Assembly (NCBI RefSeq): GCF_001625215.2
Contig: NC_030389.2
Span: 30,989,454-31,053,453 of the forward strand
Source of the DNA: Daucus carota subsp. sativus
Lineage: Eukaryota > Streptophyta > Magnoliopsida > Apiales > Apiaceae
Reading direction: 5' to 3'
Length of the DNA: 64,000 bases
Numbering within the stretch: the stretch's first letter is position 1; each line of letters opens with the position of its first letter. The translations under genes were made by a program, and so were the position numbers. Shown here one piece after another: positions 50,003 to 62,628 of this stretch. The notes under the pieces were generated by a model, which saw only the letters and a program-made list of their open reading frames with translations, had not been told where the DNA came from and made no database searches.

Positions 50003-50457
50003 ATCAGTTTTCATGATGGTGCATGTAGCGCATTATCAGATCAGTGCAAACTCCTTTTAAGATCTCTAAAATTTACCTTTTTATCTAAAGTTTTAGTAGA
50101 ATATTGTCAATGAAAAGTGTATGACTATGATCTTTCTTCCTAGTTTATTTTTAATCTTAATGTTGGATTATTCTTGGTCCTGTATATTGCTCATCTATTC
50201 CCTTTCATTCTTCATTTTTTAAAAATTGTAGCATTGTAATCATGGAAGTTAATTGTAGCATTGTAACCATGGAAGTTCCTTATCCCATTTAGCAAAAAAA
50301 AAAAAGTTCCTTATCCCTAATTAAATGTAAGCAGAATTATTGTAACAGAAAGATGAGGGAGAAGTACAGAGAGATTGTATTATATTCACGATAATTCTAG
50401 AATGAGTACAGTCTTTATCTATATATATACTCTGTAGAACCGAAATTGTAACTATAT
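50003..50457. other. PGL 3' flank
   Basis: Presumed 3' UTR and spacer. Contains a local duplication of attgtagcattgtaa-like sequence near 50225-50275. Confidence 0.4.
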
Positions 50458-50607
50458 GCTTGTACGGAGCTGTTACTTATTAGTCTTGTCATAGAAACAT
50501 GAGCAGAGAGATTTACAAGGAGTTGCAGTGCAGAGAGATGCCATAGAAACATAATGGCTCTTTCTAGATGTATAAGGAGTTGTAGAGCAGAGAGATGTAT
50601 AAGTAGT
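50458..50607 (+). pseudogene. PGL exon 1 fragment, decayed
   Basis: Matches the PGL leader and exon 1: agctgttacttattagtctt here versus agctgttacttatcagcgtt at the gene, then cataatggctctttct versus cagaatggctctttct. The segment is internally duplicated and its frame closes after about 24 codons. It is a partial downstream duplicate of PGL. Confidence 0.65.
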
Positions 50608-50970
50608 CGGCAAGTAATATGTGAATGAACTGGGATAGGGTGCAGCTTCTCTGCTAGGTTCAAGAATAGCTTATTACTAATGGTTTAGATTTGTAAGGTT
50701 TTTCATTTTTGACAATCATCTTTTTTATCTTTAAGATTATCTGACCTAAATTTTTTATGACAACTTATTATTTTTCCTATAAATAAATGGAGGAAATCAT
50801 TGCATATACTTGGGCATAAATTTGAAATTTGAAAATTACTGTATATAATTTCCTCCATTATCTTAAAATAAAGAAAAGAAAATTATAAATCAAAACCTAC
50901 ACGTTTTTTTTATAATAAATCATATAATATTTCTTTATACAAAAATCATATAATATAAACATGTCTGCTT

Positions 50971-51874
50971 TCCCTATTATATACTTTATATATAATAAGC
51001 GTAAGGGAGATAATTTGGTCGCATGGTCACATGTTCCAAAAGCTTATGATCCGTTGGATCGTATATTGAACAAATAAGCACCGTTAGATTATAACAAAAT
51101 TAATTTCTAATTCTATAAGGCAACTGAAATTTTACTTGCATGTTTGTAATTCCTTTTCTGAACCTAAAATAAATTATGTCTTTCACATGTTTATGATTTT
51201 TCTAATCCAAAATAAATATTTTCTACCAGCTTTAATTGTAGAATCATATAAATCGCATCGTCACAAAATTATTTTTATCTAATATATTTTAAAATTAATA
51301 AGCCGAATATTTTAATCCAAAATAAATATTTCCTACCAGTTTTAATTGTAGAATTATATAAATCGCACCGTCACAAAATTATTTTTATCTAATATATTCT
51401 AAAATTAGTGAGCCATATTTAAATCATATTATAATAATTCTAATATAAAATACATTTATAAATATAATCTAATGGAAGTTGACGTTACATATTCTACTCA
51501 ATATATATTAAAATTTGATTGAAAAAATTTAATATTTTGGCATGATACATAAGAGAAAAAGAATGGCTTTATTACAATAGTTTTGAAGCCTTTAATGACT
51601 GTGACGGTGTATTTTATACTGCATCGCCACTGTCGGATGATCCAACACAGTGACCAGTTGTTTTTTTTTTTTTACAGAAACAAGTCTGAAAAGTAGAACC
51701 TATATATTTTTACAATGGTTCTGACTTACAAACAAATCATAATTTCATATTTTATTTAATTGAAAATTTTAATTTATTGTTTATAAATTAAATTCTTTCA
51801 CATCATTTACAATATATATAAAAAGTTTATAAATAATTAAAAAGCTCCCGTACCTTACACGGGCTATAAGCTAG
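50971..51874 (+). mobile_element. Non-autonomous Helitron
   Basis: The right end reads CCCGT-accttac-ACGGG (hairpin, 51847-51863) followed ten bases later by CTAG at 51871-51874 and then T. This is the 3' signature of Helitrons (hairpin, CTRR, insertion before T). The left end is inferred at tccctattatatactttata (TC start), but the flanking base is T rather than the expected A, so the left boundary is less certain. The interior is AT-rich with a 110-bp tandem duplication (aatccaaaataaatatt at 51204 and 51314). No coding. Confidence 0.65.
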
Positions 51875-52026
51875 TTATATAAAGACGTATATATGATATT
51901 AAAAGTCATGGTAGCAAATGCATGCTAACACGAAATGTTGAAAAGAAACAGAATTCACCCTCATGCGATAGGCGATAGCGACTTAGCGATCAGTGCAGTG
52001 ATCAACCTGAATTCCAAGATACTTAG

Positions 52027-52326
52027 GGGCCGTTTGGATGAGTTTAGAATAAGTGCTTCTTGTTTAAAATAAAAAGGTGAAATAGAAGTTGGAAACAAAT
52101 AAGTAATTAAAGTGTTTGGGAAAGAAATAAAAGTTGTGAGAGAAAAACTAACATTTGTAACTCTTAAAAAGTGCTTCTGCTTTTTTACACAAACAGGTCA
52201 AGAAAAGCAGAAGTCAACTTCTTCCGAAAAAAAGTACTTCTTCCCTCGTCCCACACAGGCACTTAATTTTTTTCCCCACCCAAAAGTGACTTCCAGTCTT
52301 AGTGTTCTTTTTCCCCGACTTATAAG
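52027..52326. mobile_element. Truncated MITE-like sequence
   Basis: Begins ggggccgtttggatgagttt, a common start of hAT/PIF-type plant MITEs, followed by agtgcttcttgttt-type blocks. No matching right end is found before the PGL fragment at 52327. Confidence 0.4.
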
Positions 52327-52372
52327 TGTGAATCAGCAAATACCCCATATCTGACTTTATCCTTCTCGGAAT
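52327..52372 (+). pseudogene. PGL exon 3 fragment
   Basis: gtgtgaatcagcaaataccc then catatctgactttatccttc, tcggaatgg aligns with the intact exon (gtctgaaatcagtgactgcc, ccaggtttgacttgatcctt, cttggaatgg). It stops where a hAT element was inserted at 52381. Confidence 0.6.
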
Positions 52373-52380
52373 GGTAAGAT

Positions 52381-53237
52381 TAGGGGTGTGCACGGGTCGG
52401 TTCGGTTCGGTTTTTAGCTAAAACCGTTACCGAACCGTACATGTCGGTTCGGTTCGGTTTCTACCTTAAAACCGTTACCGAACCGTTTCAAACGGTTTTT
52501 TTCGGTTCGGTTAACCGTCGGTTTGGTTACGGTTTTTTTCGGTTTCTTATAATAAAAAATATTATACAAATTTAATAATCAACTCAAAAAAAATTTTAAT
52601 AAAAAATAAGGTATAATCACTAATTAAATATTATTCATTAGTACGTATTTTACCAAAATAAATAAGAAAGAAAATATTTAAAATATAAATACTTATTAAT
52701 ATAATCGAAATGAAGTAGATGAACACTATTACGGTATGTAAAGATGATCCAGAAATGTAAAGTATGAATCAACCCAGTGTTTTTTTTTTTTAAGGAAACG
52801 AACTTGCATTACTTAGAAATTATAAGAATTCAATACAAGGCTTAGTTACACAGTATCTCTTTATGGAAATGATGTTAATTACTAACTACTCTACTACTCT
52901 CTCTCTACTTAAATATAACAAACTACTGTAACTTGCTGACTTGTAACTATAGTTGAGGTGGATAGTTCCTTACTTAGCAGATAATATACCAATAATACCA
53001 ATGTAATAATTTATTTTATATAAAATATATAATATATAATAAATTATATAATATTTTATAAGCGGTTCGGTTTTTCGGTTCGGTTTTAGGTGTAAAACCG
53101 TAACCGTCGGTTCGGTTAACCGTCGGTTCGGTTGAACTACGGTTTTTTTCGGTTTTTTTCGGTTTCGGTTTTTTTCGGTGTGGTTTTTCGGTTTTTCGGC
53201 TCGGTTTCGGTTTTTCGGTTTTTTTTGCTCACCCCTA
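52381..53237. mobile_element. hAT-type non-autonomous element with 8-bp TSD
   Basis: Left end TAGGGGTGTGCACGG and right end (inverse) TAGGGGTGAGCAAA, flanked by a perfect 8-bp duplication ggtaagat (52373-52380 and 53238-53245). Both ends carry subterminal arrays of cggttcggtt and aaccgtaaccg motifs. 857 bp, with no transposase. A less similar block at about 52770-52990 may be a later insertion. Confidence 0.92.
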
Positions 53238-53808
53238 GGTAAGATGCTGTGAAACAAGGTCATCGAACCAAATCTGAAATTGTTTGGAATAGAACAGATG
53301 CAACTTATAACTAGAGTCCCTGTGATTTGCCGGTAACCAAAGAAAGTGATGTAATTCTTTAATTTCATCTTCTTATTGAATCAACCAAAATGAATGGTCA
53401 AAAAATATTCATCAACATATTTCCGAAAGTACAGAAATGCCAAGCAGGAAAATTTCATAGCAGAGATTTTTCCCCCCTCTCTAAATCAAGATTGTTCATC
53501 GCAAAACATCAACCAAGCAGCTCGTAGGCTGGTCTAATAAGGCCCGACTGATGACCACATTCAGATTACTGCAGTGCAGAAGCTAGGAATACCCACTTCA
53601 CATATTAGCCATGAAAAACAAGTTGAACAGGGAAGGGCTACAAGATGGAGAAATATCATCCATACAAGTCTACAAAAACTATATAGCAACAGAACAGCTC
53701 CACCACCACCAGAATAAACACAATATATCTTGGAAATGGCAATAAAGAAAAATTCTTCTCTAACTTGCACAAGTTAATTTCCTATAAAGTTGAAAATGCA
53801 AATGAGGA

Positions 53809-56424
53809 CTATGTGTTCTGCTTCAATGCCTCTGCTTCAGCCATAGCCATGGGATCATCCTTAGTCTCCTCATCTTTTTCCCCATCTCGGTCCTCGGCCA
53901 TTTTCTTCCTGTGCAACTCTTCCGCAGCCTCCATAGCCACCTTATTTTCTGCCTGCATCCGCTGCATTTCCTCTTCCTGTTGCTGCCTTTCAAACCAGGT
54001 ATCGGCATCCGCCCATACTGAAAATTGAAAAAATCATATAAGTCAGCATCCTACATTTAGTTAACATTACATTTGAAGAAAAGACTAGACTAACAATTTC
54101 AATATTCAAATAACTTAAATCCATTGAAGTAATTCCGGAGAAAAAAAATAAAAAAATCCATTGAGAAGTGAAATGTCATCTCACTGTTCGCTGGAATTTT
54201 TTAACATCCAAGGGCAACAATCGACTAAAATTTTATCTGCCTAAAAGTAAACACTGTGTTAGAACTTAGAAGTAAAAGTTTACAAGCATGGTCTTGAACT
54301 GTTAGAGTAAACCATTACAAGTTCCGGAGTAAAATCCTAAACCTAAATTATAAATGATCAAGCTCTTTCAGTTCGATATTGCAAGTCTTTATAAATGTTA
54401 CAACAAAATTTAGACATAATCATATTTTTAGTGTTTCTTTCACAATTTGGAAGTAAAAATGCCGTATAACTAGCCACCGGGCATGTAAGCATTGGTTATT
54501 AACTAAAATGCCGTATAACTGTATGAGCAAAAGCAAGAAACAACCAACCATAAAAATACCAGAAAAGGAAAAGAGCATACGACAGTTCAACTCAAACAAT
54601 TCCGATGTTCAAATACATATAACTGCAAGTCTGCAATTACACCTGCAATGAACTCTAAGGCAGAAACAGAACACTAGAAATTCATCTAAGTGAAAACAAA
54701 CATCCACAGCTGAAAAAAAACTTTAAAGTTGATATCATTAGTAAAAAACACTAAACCCATTAACAAAAGGCAGGCCATAATCTATCAACATATCAATAAA
54801 TTCATATATAATTTGCATCTTTTATCCACTATCAACTATAGTGTTCAACCAAAATCAGGAATTCATATAAAAGCTTTAACACTGTATGAGAAATGAAATA
54901 CTAGAGCTCAAGGAAATAAAAAGGGTTCGGAAGTAATCAAAAAGGCTCTAAACTTGATATATTTAGGCAAAACCCCGAAACAAGAACCAAGTCATAATTA
55001 ACCAAACACAACATAATCACACTAAGGGATATAAAATTAAACACCAACACTGAATTAAGATACCAAAGCTTAAGATAATATATGGGCTTCCCAAACCGAT
55101 CAGAAAAGCTCTAAATCGATATAATTGGTCAAAAAACCTAAACCCCAAAATAAGAATTAATTCAATACAAGAAATCAATCAACACTAGCTAATCACACTG
55201 AGTCACTGAGCCATACATACAAATTTCTATCTATAATCAACCATACATTTGCTACTAAAAAATTAAAGGGTTAGGGAAAAAAATGACACATAACTCCAAA
55301 CTTAGTATATATCGCCAGACACCAATACCCTGAACTGGTAAACCCTACAACGAGAATCAAGTTACCATGACAATCAATCAAAACAACCCAACATATTCAT
55401 ACTAACCCCTACAGAAAATTCTTGTATCTAAAATCAAGATCCTAAACCCCAAACCCCCAGAACAAAAATTAACCCACCAGACAATCAACCAACCCAACCC
55501 AACCCCAACATGACTTAATCACACTATCCATTACCCATACACACAAAATCTGCATATATCATCAACCAAACACCAAAAACCCCAAATTAGGCCTTACACA
55601 CAAACACATCAGCACCTCAAAAAAATTTGAGGCTTTTGGAAAAAAAATGAAAAAAAATATATACCTAGCTTGAAGTAATTAGCCAAGTCCCTAAACCCTA
55701 ATACAAGAATTAAGTCACTATGACAATCACATTAACCCATACACACAAAATCTCTATCTATCATCAACCAAACACCAAAAAATCAAATTTAGGCCTTACG
55801 CACAAACAGATTAGCTCCTCAAGAAAAATTAAGGGTTTCGGAAACAATGAAAAAAAACACTGAACTTGATGTAATTAGCCAAAAACCCAAACCCTACTGC
55901 AAGAATTAACCATACACACAAAATTTCCATCAATCATCAACCAAACACCAAAAATTCAAAATTAGGCCTTACCCACAAACATAAACACAAACATTCATGA
56001 CCAAAAAATAAGAAACATACTTGGTTGAGCAGCCCATCCTTGTTCACCCCCTTTAATCTTCTCAGGAAGAGCATAATTAACAGTAAGAACTCTCCCATAG
56101 AGCTCAGCCCCATCCATATTATCCATAGCAGCTGCTGCATCTTCCCTCTCAAGAAAAGTCACAAACCCAAAAGACCTGTGCTTTTGTGTCGCCTGATCCA
56201 ATGGGGTCTTCACATCTTTAATATCTCCAAAGGGTATGAATGCTGCGTGCAAGATTGTCTCATTCACTTCCTCTGCTAAGCCCCCTGTCAAAAATCAATC
56301 AAGAACATAATCAAGTTTGAATCTTCGTGAAAATATGAAGTGATACAAGATGTTGTGTTAGTAATCTGATAAAGGGTTGGTGCTTACCAACATAAAGAGT
56401 GTTCTTCTGCACTTGTTGATTCAT
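53809..56424 (-). CDS. RRM protein similar to the PPIE N-terminus (Arabidopsis At1g13690-like)
   Basis: Exons 56424-56388, 56284-56021 and 54017-53809 join in frame to 169 residues. One RRM fills residues 8-86, with RNP2 TLYVGGL at 9-15 and RNP1 RSFGFVTF at 49-56. It is followed by [20 protein letters not shown], an acidic/Glu-rich coiled region ([16 protein letters not shown]...) and a [12 protein letters not shown] end. The RRM resembles human cyclophilin E (PPIE), but there is no isomerase domain here, as in the short Arabidopsis protein annotated ATE1. PPIE is a spliceosome component; an RNA-binding role in the nucleus is inferred. Intron 2 is 2.0 kb and full of repeats. The gene lies tail-to-tail with PGL. 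Confidence 0.92.
54880..55980. repeat. Degenerate tandem repeat in the RRM-gene intron
   Basis: Units of about 175-205 bp recur. Landmarks are catacacacaaaatctgcat (55532), catacacacaaaatctctat (55737) and catacacacaaaatttccat (55912), each followed by atcaaccaaacaccaaaaa and ttaggccttac. Earlier, weaker units contain cataattaaccaaacacaac and catacatacaaatttctat. The last unit abuts exon 2. Confidence 0.8.
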
Positions 56425-57340
56425 CGTGGAGTGTTCTTGAGAATAAAAATTGGTTCTTGCTGCTGCTATACATAGACGGTATATATACCTTTTAATTTAA
56501 ATTTAATTATGATAAATTTAGAAAATGGTATGATTTCGTGGATAAACATTTGTCATATATAAGTGTCTTATGTAATTAAATTAAATATATTTATTTTAAA
56601 TATAAACTATTTTTTTAAATTATACTGTTAACGATTATTAGATCATAATTGTTTTATTTTGATATCAAATTCAAAATGCCATGCTATTATTACTTAATAT
56701 TAAATTAATATGACAAAAGCATAGTCTTATTTTTTTCTCTCAAATAAAAACCTCATTGGCGCTTGTGTAAGACTTCTATACATTGTAGTTTAAAAAATTA
56801 TTTTGACTAAAAACTTATTTTGATTATTTGTTCTTTTGAATAAAAAAATGGTGAATAAAAAAATGGTGAATAAAAAAATTTCAAAAAAATTATATTTTAT
56901 ATTGTTTTTTAAAATACACGTGAAATAATGACAAAAAATACGTGTGAAATAATGACAAAAAATTATTAAATGAAAGAAAGGGATCGAGGAGGGAGTATGT
57001 TATTAACAGATTAAAGTAGATACTTTTGAGTTTTGACTACCATTATTAACATTATGTAATTTAACATTTCAAGAATCTGATCTTAATAGAACATACCAAG
57101 CAAAACCTCCAAAACTTATCATTGCCAATGCTCAAAACTGGCCAAATTCAAAATTGTTGTTTCCGCTGAAAGTTCATACATATATTCGCAACTGTCTCAA
57201 ATCATGTAATTTGTAATCTAATGATTGAACAGGTATTTAGTTTTCTGTGGTTCTAACTTTCTTAATAATTCAAGATACATGGCAGACCGGCAACATAATT
57301 TTTTCCAAGCTGCCAATTAGAAGTAGAAATTTGAGTTTCT
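56425..57340. other. Spacer between the RRM gene start and the cytochrome b5 end
   Basis: Holds the promoter of the RRM gene (minus strand) and the 3' flank of cytochrome b5. AT-rich, with small direct repeats (ggtgaataaaaaaat; aatacgtgtgaaataatgac) and a ggatcgaggagggagta MITE-like end near 56981. No gene seen. Confidence 0.4.
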
Positions 57341-60300
57341 TTAATTCCTACGCGAGTACAAGAAGCTCGCTACAACACTGATGCCAACAACAGCTACCGG
57401 AACGGTCCAGTATTGCTTACTCATATCCTTTATCTTCTCCACAATGTCATTTTGCTGCTTATTTGGGACTATCTCAAGTTCCGGGATGAGTGGGGTAGGC
57501 ACTTCAAGCTCACCTATGCAGAAGCTCTCCATGAGCTCCCTTGCAGTTTTGCTGTGCCCAGCATCTTCAAATTCGTCAGTGGCATCTTTCCCTTCAATAG
57601 CAAAGTATTAAATTATCATATTAGGGTTTAATATTTTGTTAAGCACATTTCTTAGTTGATTTACTAGTATAGTCGCCAAAATATTACCGGTTGCAGCAAG
57701 CAGGACGTCATCTCCCCCTGGGTGTTCATCCATATAAGAGGACACATCATACACCTGTAATATAGAATGCAATAATATATCATCATGTATCTATATTCTA
57801 TAAACACATGCACAGACATCCACACAAATGTTGAAGACTCGAGATTAATATAGAAAGCTGTCAGATCATTTTCACATAATTTGTTGACCACAACAATCGA
57901 TTGTTGCAAAATTAGATTTCTACCATATATAAGAGTCAGCACATGCTGAAAATTACCAATAAAGAACACAAGCACGTAAAACAGTTACACATACTTCCCA
58001 TAGGTAGGCAGTTAAGCTAAACAACCTGACTCGCTTTGTAGGCGTCTTGAGTGTGGGTATGTATCCACCTGTCTGGACCTTATATTTATTTTTTAACCAC
58101 AATCAGCTTACAAAATTTTTATGATAGGCATGATTCTTGTGATGAACATCCCAGATGATAGACAAGCAAGCTGACTGCTGACTTTTAAAGTTTTATAGAA
58201 AGTTTTTGTTAGTTGAACATGGATGCCTTAGGCTGTATAAGGTACTGCATTATACTAAGGCTGTGTTCACTTGGATGGGATGGAATGAGGGGAGAATGGA
58301 ATGAAAAATTATATAGAAATTTTATGGAGAAAGACTAAAGTATGAGCTAATAGTGACTAAATTTGAATGAGTTAAATTTTTGTGTGATTAAGATTGTAAA
58401 GAAATATGATGTAGAGATGGAATGAGCATTCCTTCCAAAACATGTGGGATAAAATTGTAGTTAAAATAGTATGAATGGAATGATTGAAGGAATGAAAATT
58501 GTATACATTTTATTTGATCAGCACCATTTTTGAGTACAAAATTCATTCCATTCTCCCTCCATTCCATTCACTCCAAGTGAACACAACCTAATAGTCAGAA
58601 ACCTACACTAAAGTGAGGGCAGGTCTAAGCATTCCCTGGATCTTAATACGAATATAATATATTAATATTAGTATATGACATATGACTTTAAAATATATGT
58701 GGATCTCCTGAATTGGAGGATAATTTTCATTGGTTGTGTCTGAAGTTTGACTGTCCTGATACTGGTTAATTATATATACATATATAAAAGCTATTTCCTG
58801 CTCATTTCTTTTCACATGTGTTTGTCCATTTATTCTACAACCCGTTTTCAGAAAAAGTTTGCTAGCATTTCTACACTCTCGTGTTCCTCATTCTCCCATC
58901 CTTCTTTCACCAGTAGTTTTACTACATAAATTTATTCTGTTATCAGGAAAGATTGGAACACCAGAAAACAGACAAGATATAGAGATTCTCTGCCTTTACA
59001 GCACGTGCATTTAAACCACTTTATCATCTAATTCAATATATGATCCCACTATACATCTAGACTAAAAATGAACTTGATTTGTATAACACGTGTTGGCGAT
59101 AAAGTTAAAAGATATAGGTAACTTTAACAAGAAATGGGAGCAAATAAAGTTTAAGCATCTTTTAGCAAAATATCGTGATATGTATAGCCAAAGCATCTTT
59201 TCAAGATATGAAAGTCCTAGGATTAAAATCGTTTAAGGATATACGTTATAACAGAAAACCCAACATTAGGTATCACTAAGGTACAGTAAAAGACCAACTC
59301 TCCAGATTCCCCGTACCTAATTTGTTGAAGTACACACATGTATTTAATTGTTTAGCTTGGGACATTTATAGACCTGTCTAACTTCCTTTAATCTGGTTTA
59401 GGGACATTACTGAGTCAATCTTGTTCAAGGCATGATTCATGAAGCACACCCCCAAATTGAATATATGCAACTTAGTCAAGTTCCCCCACCCAAATTGTCG
59501 AGTACTTCTCAAAAGGTAAATTTTATTAATTTCTTAACAGCATGTACCTGCTCTGAATACTGAATCTGAAGTTAAACTAAAGCTAGAACAGCACAGCGTA
59601 GCAACCAAATACTTCTGCTGGCTGATCCTGCCGAACTGAACTAAACTTCACAAACATATCCTACTAACATGAGTATTATATGCATAATGCATATATAGCT
59701 ATACTTACATCTACATACGTATAATTTTGTTAGATTACCTTTTAACTATATAAATATCATCAAATTATACTTGATTTTCAACAAACTAGTAATCATGTAA
59801 AAACTAATTGAGCTCCAAAGATCAAATTTTATCATGTTAAACATAAACTCAAGTCAAATTATTCATTATACAGCAAAACATCAATATAACAATATAGATA
59901 CAAGGAAAAAAAGACCTTTTCATCAATCTGTGATATAATTGAACTAAAAAGAACAAATCTTCTTTATCAACTTACTCATAAACCCAAGTCAAATTATTTA
60001 TTGTATAGCTAAAACATATATACCAGAAAAAACAAGCCATTTCATCAGTAGGTGTATAATTGAACCAAAAAATCAAATCTTTATCAAATCAATCATCAAG
60101 CCAAGTCAAATTATTCACCATATAGCTAAAACATAGATACACAGACCTCTCATCAATGGGCGACATAGTTAAACTCGAAAGATCAAATCTTTATCAACTT
60201 AATCATAAACCCAAGTCAAATTATCCACTAAATAGCTAAAAAATTGATATAACAACATGGATACAAGAAAAAACAGACCTTGCCATCAATGGTGACCCAA

Positions 60301-60365
60301 CAATCATCTTGAGAGTTGTGCAGAGATACTTCTTGCATTGGATATAGCTTAGTTAAAGTTGGCAT
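57341..60365 (-). CDS. Cytochrome b5, ER tail-anchored
   Basis: Exons 60365-60279, 57754-57688 and 57591-57341 join in frame to 134 residues, the usual plant length. It carries electrons at the ER surface for fatty acid desaturases, hydroxylases and some P450s. The haem fold runs from about residue 5 to 80. The two axial His ligands are His40 (EHPGGDD) and His64 ([11 protein letters not shown]). A Pro/Glu-rich linker follows, then a single C-terminal membrane helix ([17 protein letters not shown]) and a short basic tail (SRRN), the signal for ER insertion. Intron 1 is 2.5 kb and contains a MITE and a tandem repeat that copies part of exon 1's donor site. Confidence 0.94.
58259..58588. mobile_element. 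MITE in cytochrome b5 intron, TAA duplication
   Basis: Left end GGCTGTGTTCACTTGGATGG and right end (inverse) GGTTGTGTTCACTTGGAGTG, flanked by taa at 58256-58258 and 58589-58591. The inner arms ggatggaatg and cattccattc extend the inverted repeat. 330 bp, non-coding. A TAA duplication fits PIF/Harbinger but is too short to prove it. Confidence 0.8.
59780..60295. repeat. 108-133 bp tandem repeat overlapping an exon-intron border
   Basis: Four units contain aagtcaaattatt, atagctaaaacat and agacc-ttgccatcaatgg. The catcaat landmark recurs at 59921, 60043, 60151 and 60284. The last unit includes the real 3' end and donor of cytochrome b5 exon 1. Confidence 0.85.
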
Positions 60366-61738
60366 CTTTCTTTGTTTTGGTCTTGTGGGTGTTTGTGATT
60401 TGACTTCAAGAATCAAGATTCTTGAAGAAAAGTGCAAGAAAGAATTTGAGAATGTTGCACAACTGATTTGATTTTTGGATAAAGAATCTGTAAACAAAAG
60501 ACAAGCTTTTGGACCCTAGATACACTTTTCAAAACCTTTTTTAAGGGGATTGGGCTTGGCCCCAAGAGAAACATGGGAATTGAATGAATCGGGTTCTTGT
60601 TAGTATACAATATTTCTATTTAAAATATTTAGGCCCTATATATAAATAAATTTATATTAAATTTAATCCACAAGAAAAATCACACTCGGACGAATAAATT
60701 TATAAAGTATACAATTTTTTTTATCTCCATTCAATTTCTTTCATTTTTCATAATGAACATAAATTACAAATCAATACCACATAAAAGTCTTGATATGCGT
60801 GCTTAACACTCTCTCAAAAATTTTAACCTAAAGAAACTATATGAAGGCATAATAGTGAAGATAAGTAGTTTTAGGGAGTTAGTGTAATTAAATTTGGAAG
60901 AAATATAAATTAAGCAGAAATTTTGGAATAAATAAGAAATAAATAATTTAAAATATTTCGTCGAGAAAAAGAATACAAACTATTGGGTAAATATAGGAAT
61001 GAAGAAAAATCAAAGTAAAATAAGATATAAACAAGGAAAATTTTAATTTTTACTATTTTAAAATATATGAAAGAAATTTTTTAATTAAACGATTGCGAGA
61101 AAATTTTATCAAAGAGCATTAAAGAAAAAAAATTTAAGTCTGTAAATAATCAAAATTATGAAAACTAGTGATATTTGATTTAAATACTTACAGTTTCATC
61201 ATCTTTAATGAAGGGGTAGAGTTTAATGAAAAAAAAATTGGATTTACCCGACTTAAAAAAATAAGAAGATCCAAATAAATTGGATATAATTTAAATATTC
61301 TCACGAAAATTATCTCGTTGTTATGTATATTATTTAGTAATTGTTGTCCACGAACTTTGAGCAGGTAATTTTAAGATTTTTTCCCTTATTTTTGATTTGA
61401 ATATGTGCAATAAGTTGTAAATTTACTATTTTGTGCGATATATACAAATATAAGTTATATTAGTAAATTGTGAAATTCTTTAAAGAACTGATAATTATAT
61501 TTATATACAAACAATCCCAAACTACGTTCATTTTCACATAATTTGTTGAAGCTGATTGTTATTGAATCATAATAAAGTTATTATTCTGTTTTTTATTTAT
61601 GTTCGAGCTCAACAACAATTATTGGATATACCCCGATTCATTATTTAAGTCAATAATATTGGATTCTGCGATGTAAATTCTAAGTATCGTTATTTTTTGT
61701 TATTTATTGGGAATATTTTGTTCTTCTTCTAGTTATCA
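60366..61738. other. Cytochrome b5 upstream region, AT-rich
   Basis: Promoter and leader of cytochrome b5 near 60366-60600, then very AT-rich DNA. No other gene or repeat end is supported up to the Helitron end at 61739. Confidence 0.4.
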
Positions 61739-61910
61739 CTAGCATTGGTGCCCGTGCAAGGCACGGGCCTCGTATAAAAACTCATATTATATTATGATTA
61801 TATCATTATTTTTTAAAAAACTTGACTTTTTATGATATTAATAGATTATAAATTTCCAGTAATTTCTCACACAAATAATGTATAATTCTAACTTGATAAA
61901 TGATATTTTA

Positions 61911-62153
61911 TCACAATTGAAACATACATGAACATTTTGGATTTGCTTCTCCGCACGGACCGTGCATCATGAGTTGCGAGACCGCTCTATACCCAATAGT
62001 ATCGGTTTCTTCTTCAGGGATCTCGGCACATATCACCTCGTCAATGTCTTCAGGGGTCTTTAATTTATCCTCATCAGCCAACCATAACACAATGTGGGTA
62101 TGGGGGAGGTCTCGTTTCTGGAACTCCACCGTGTACACAGCTGCATAGAACAA
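61911..62153 (-). pseudogene. Helitron Rep domain fragment
   Basis: An 80-codon open stretch containing the DLPHTHIVLW rolling-circle replication (Rep) motif and HGPCG. It is truncated at both sides relative to a full Helitron protein of well over 1000 residues. Confidence 0.75.
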
Positions 62154-62529
62154 TTGGAGGTACTCAAGAACAAATAAATAAAGACATTTTCAAAAAATGT
62201 TTGACATTTTCCAAACCTAATTAGTGCCAGACATATTGCTAATATATCTATATCAAGTATAAAATCCAAAAGATGAAATGTATTCAGTTTAGCGTGTTCT
62301 GTGTTGGCATAGTTACGTAATATGTCTAAGTAAACTCTTAATAATGTGTGTGTGGTTTGGCTCATGTAAAGTGCAATTAAGCGTACATGAAGTTGAAGCA
62401 AACACCACAGTACAAATGCACAATATTGACCAAGGAAGACCTGGAGTGTAAATTGGAGAGCCTTAAATATTTAATCACGTCTGACTAATCAGTTTCCAAA
62501 TGTAAACAATGATCTTTATGCAAATATAC

Positions 62530-62628
62530 CTGCTGCCAGTACCTCACCATCTTAAATGCAAGCCTACGTTTTACCGCAAGAGTGGCTTTTGTACTATCAA
62601 TCGCAAGTCCAAGCTGGATGTCAACACC
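62530..62628 (-). other. Isolated exon-like segment, possible captured gene piece
   Basis: On the minus strand a 99-bp segment is bounded by cgattag and CAG|gtatat and reads openly for 33 codons (VDIQLGLAIDSTKATLAVKR, then RLAFKMVRYWQQ). The composition is protein-like, but no family is recognised. Helitrons often carry host exons, so capture is possible. Confidence 0.35.

Noticed and set aside
53823-54028. Overlapping plus and minus frames in the last RRM-gene exon
   Set aside because: Only the minus-strand frame that joins A|TA at 54017 matches the RRM family; the others are shadows.
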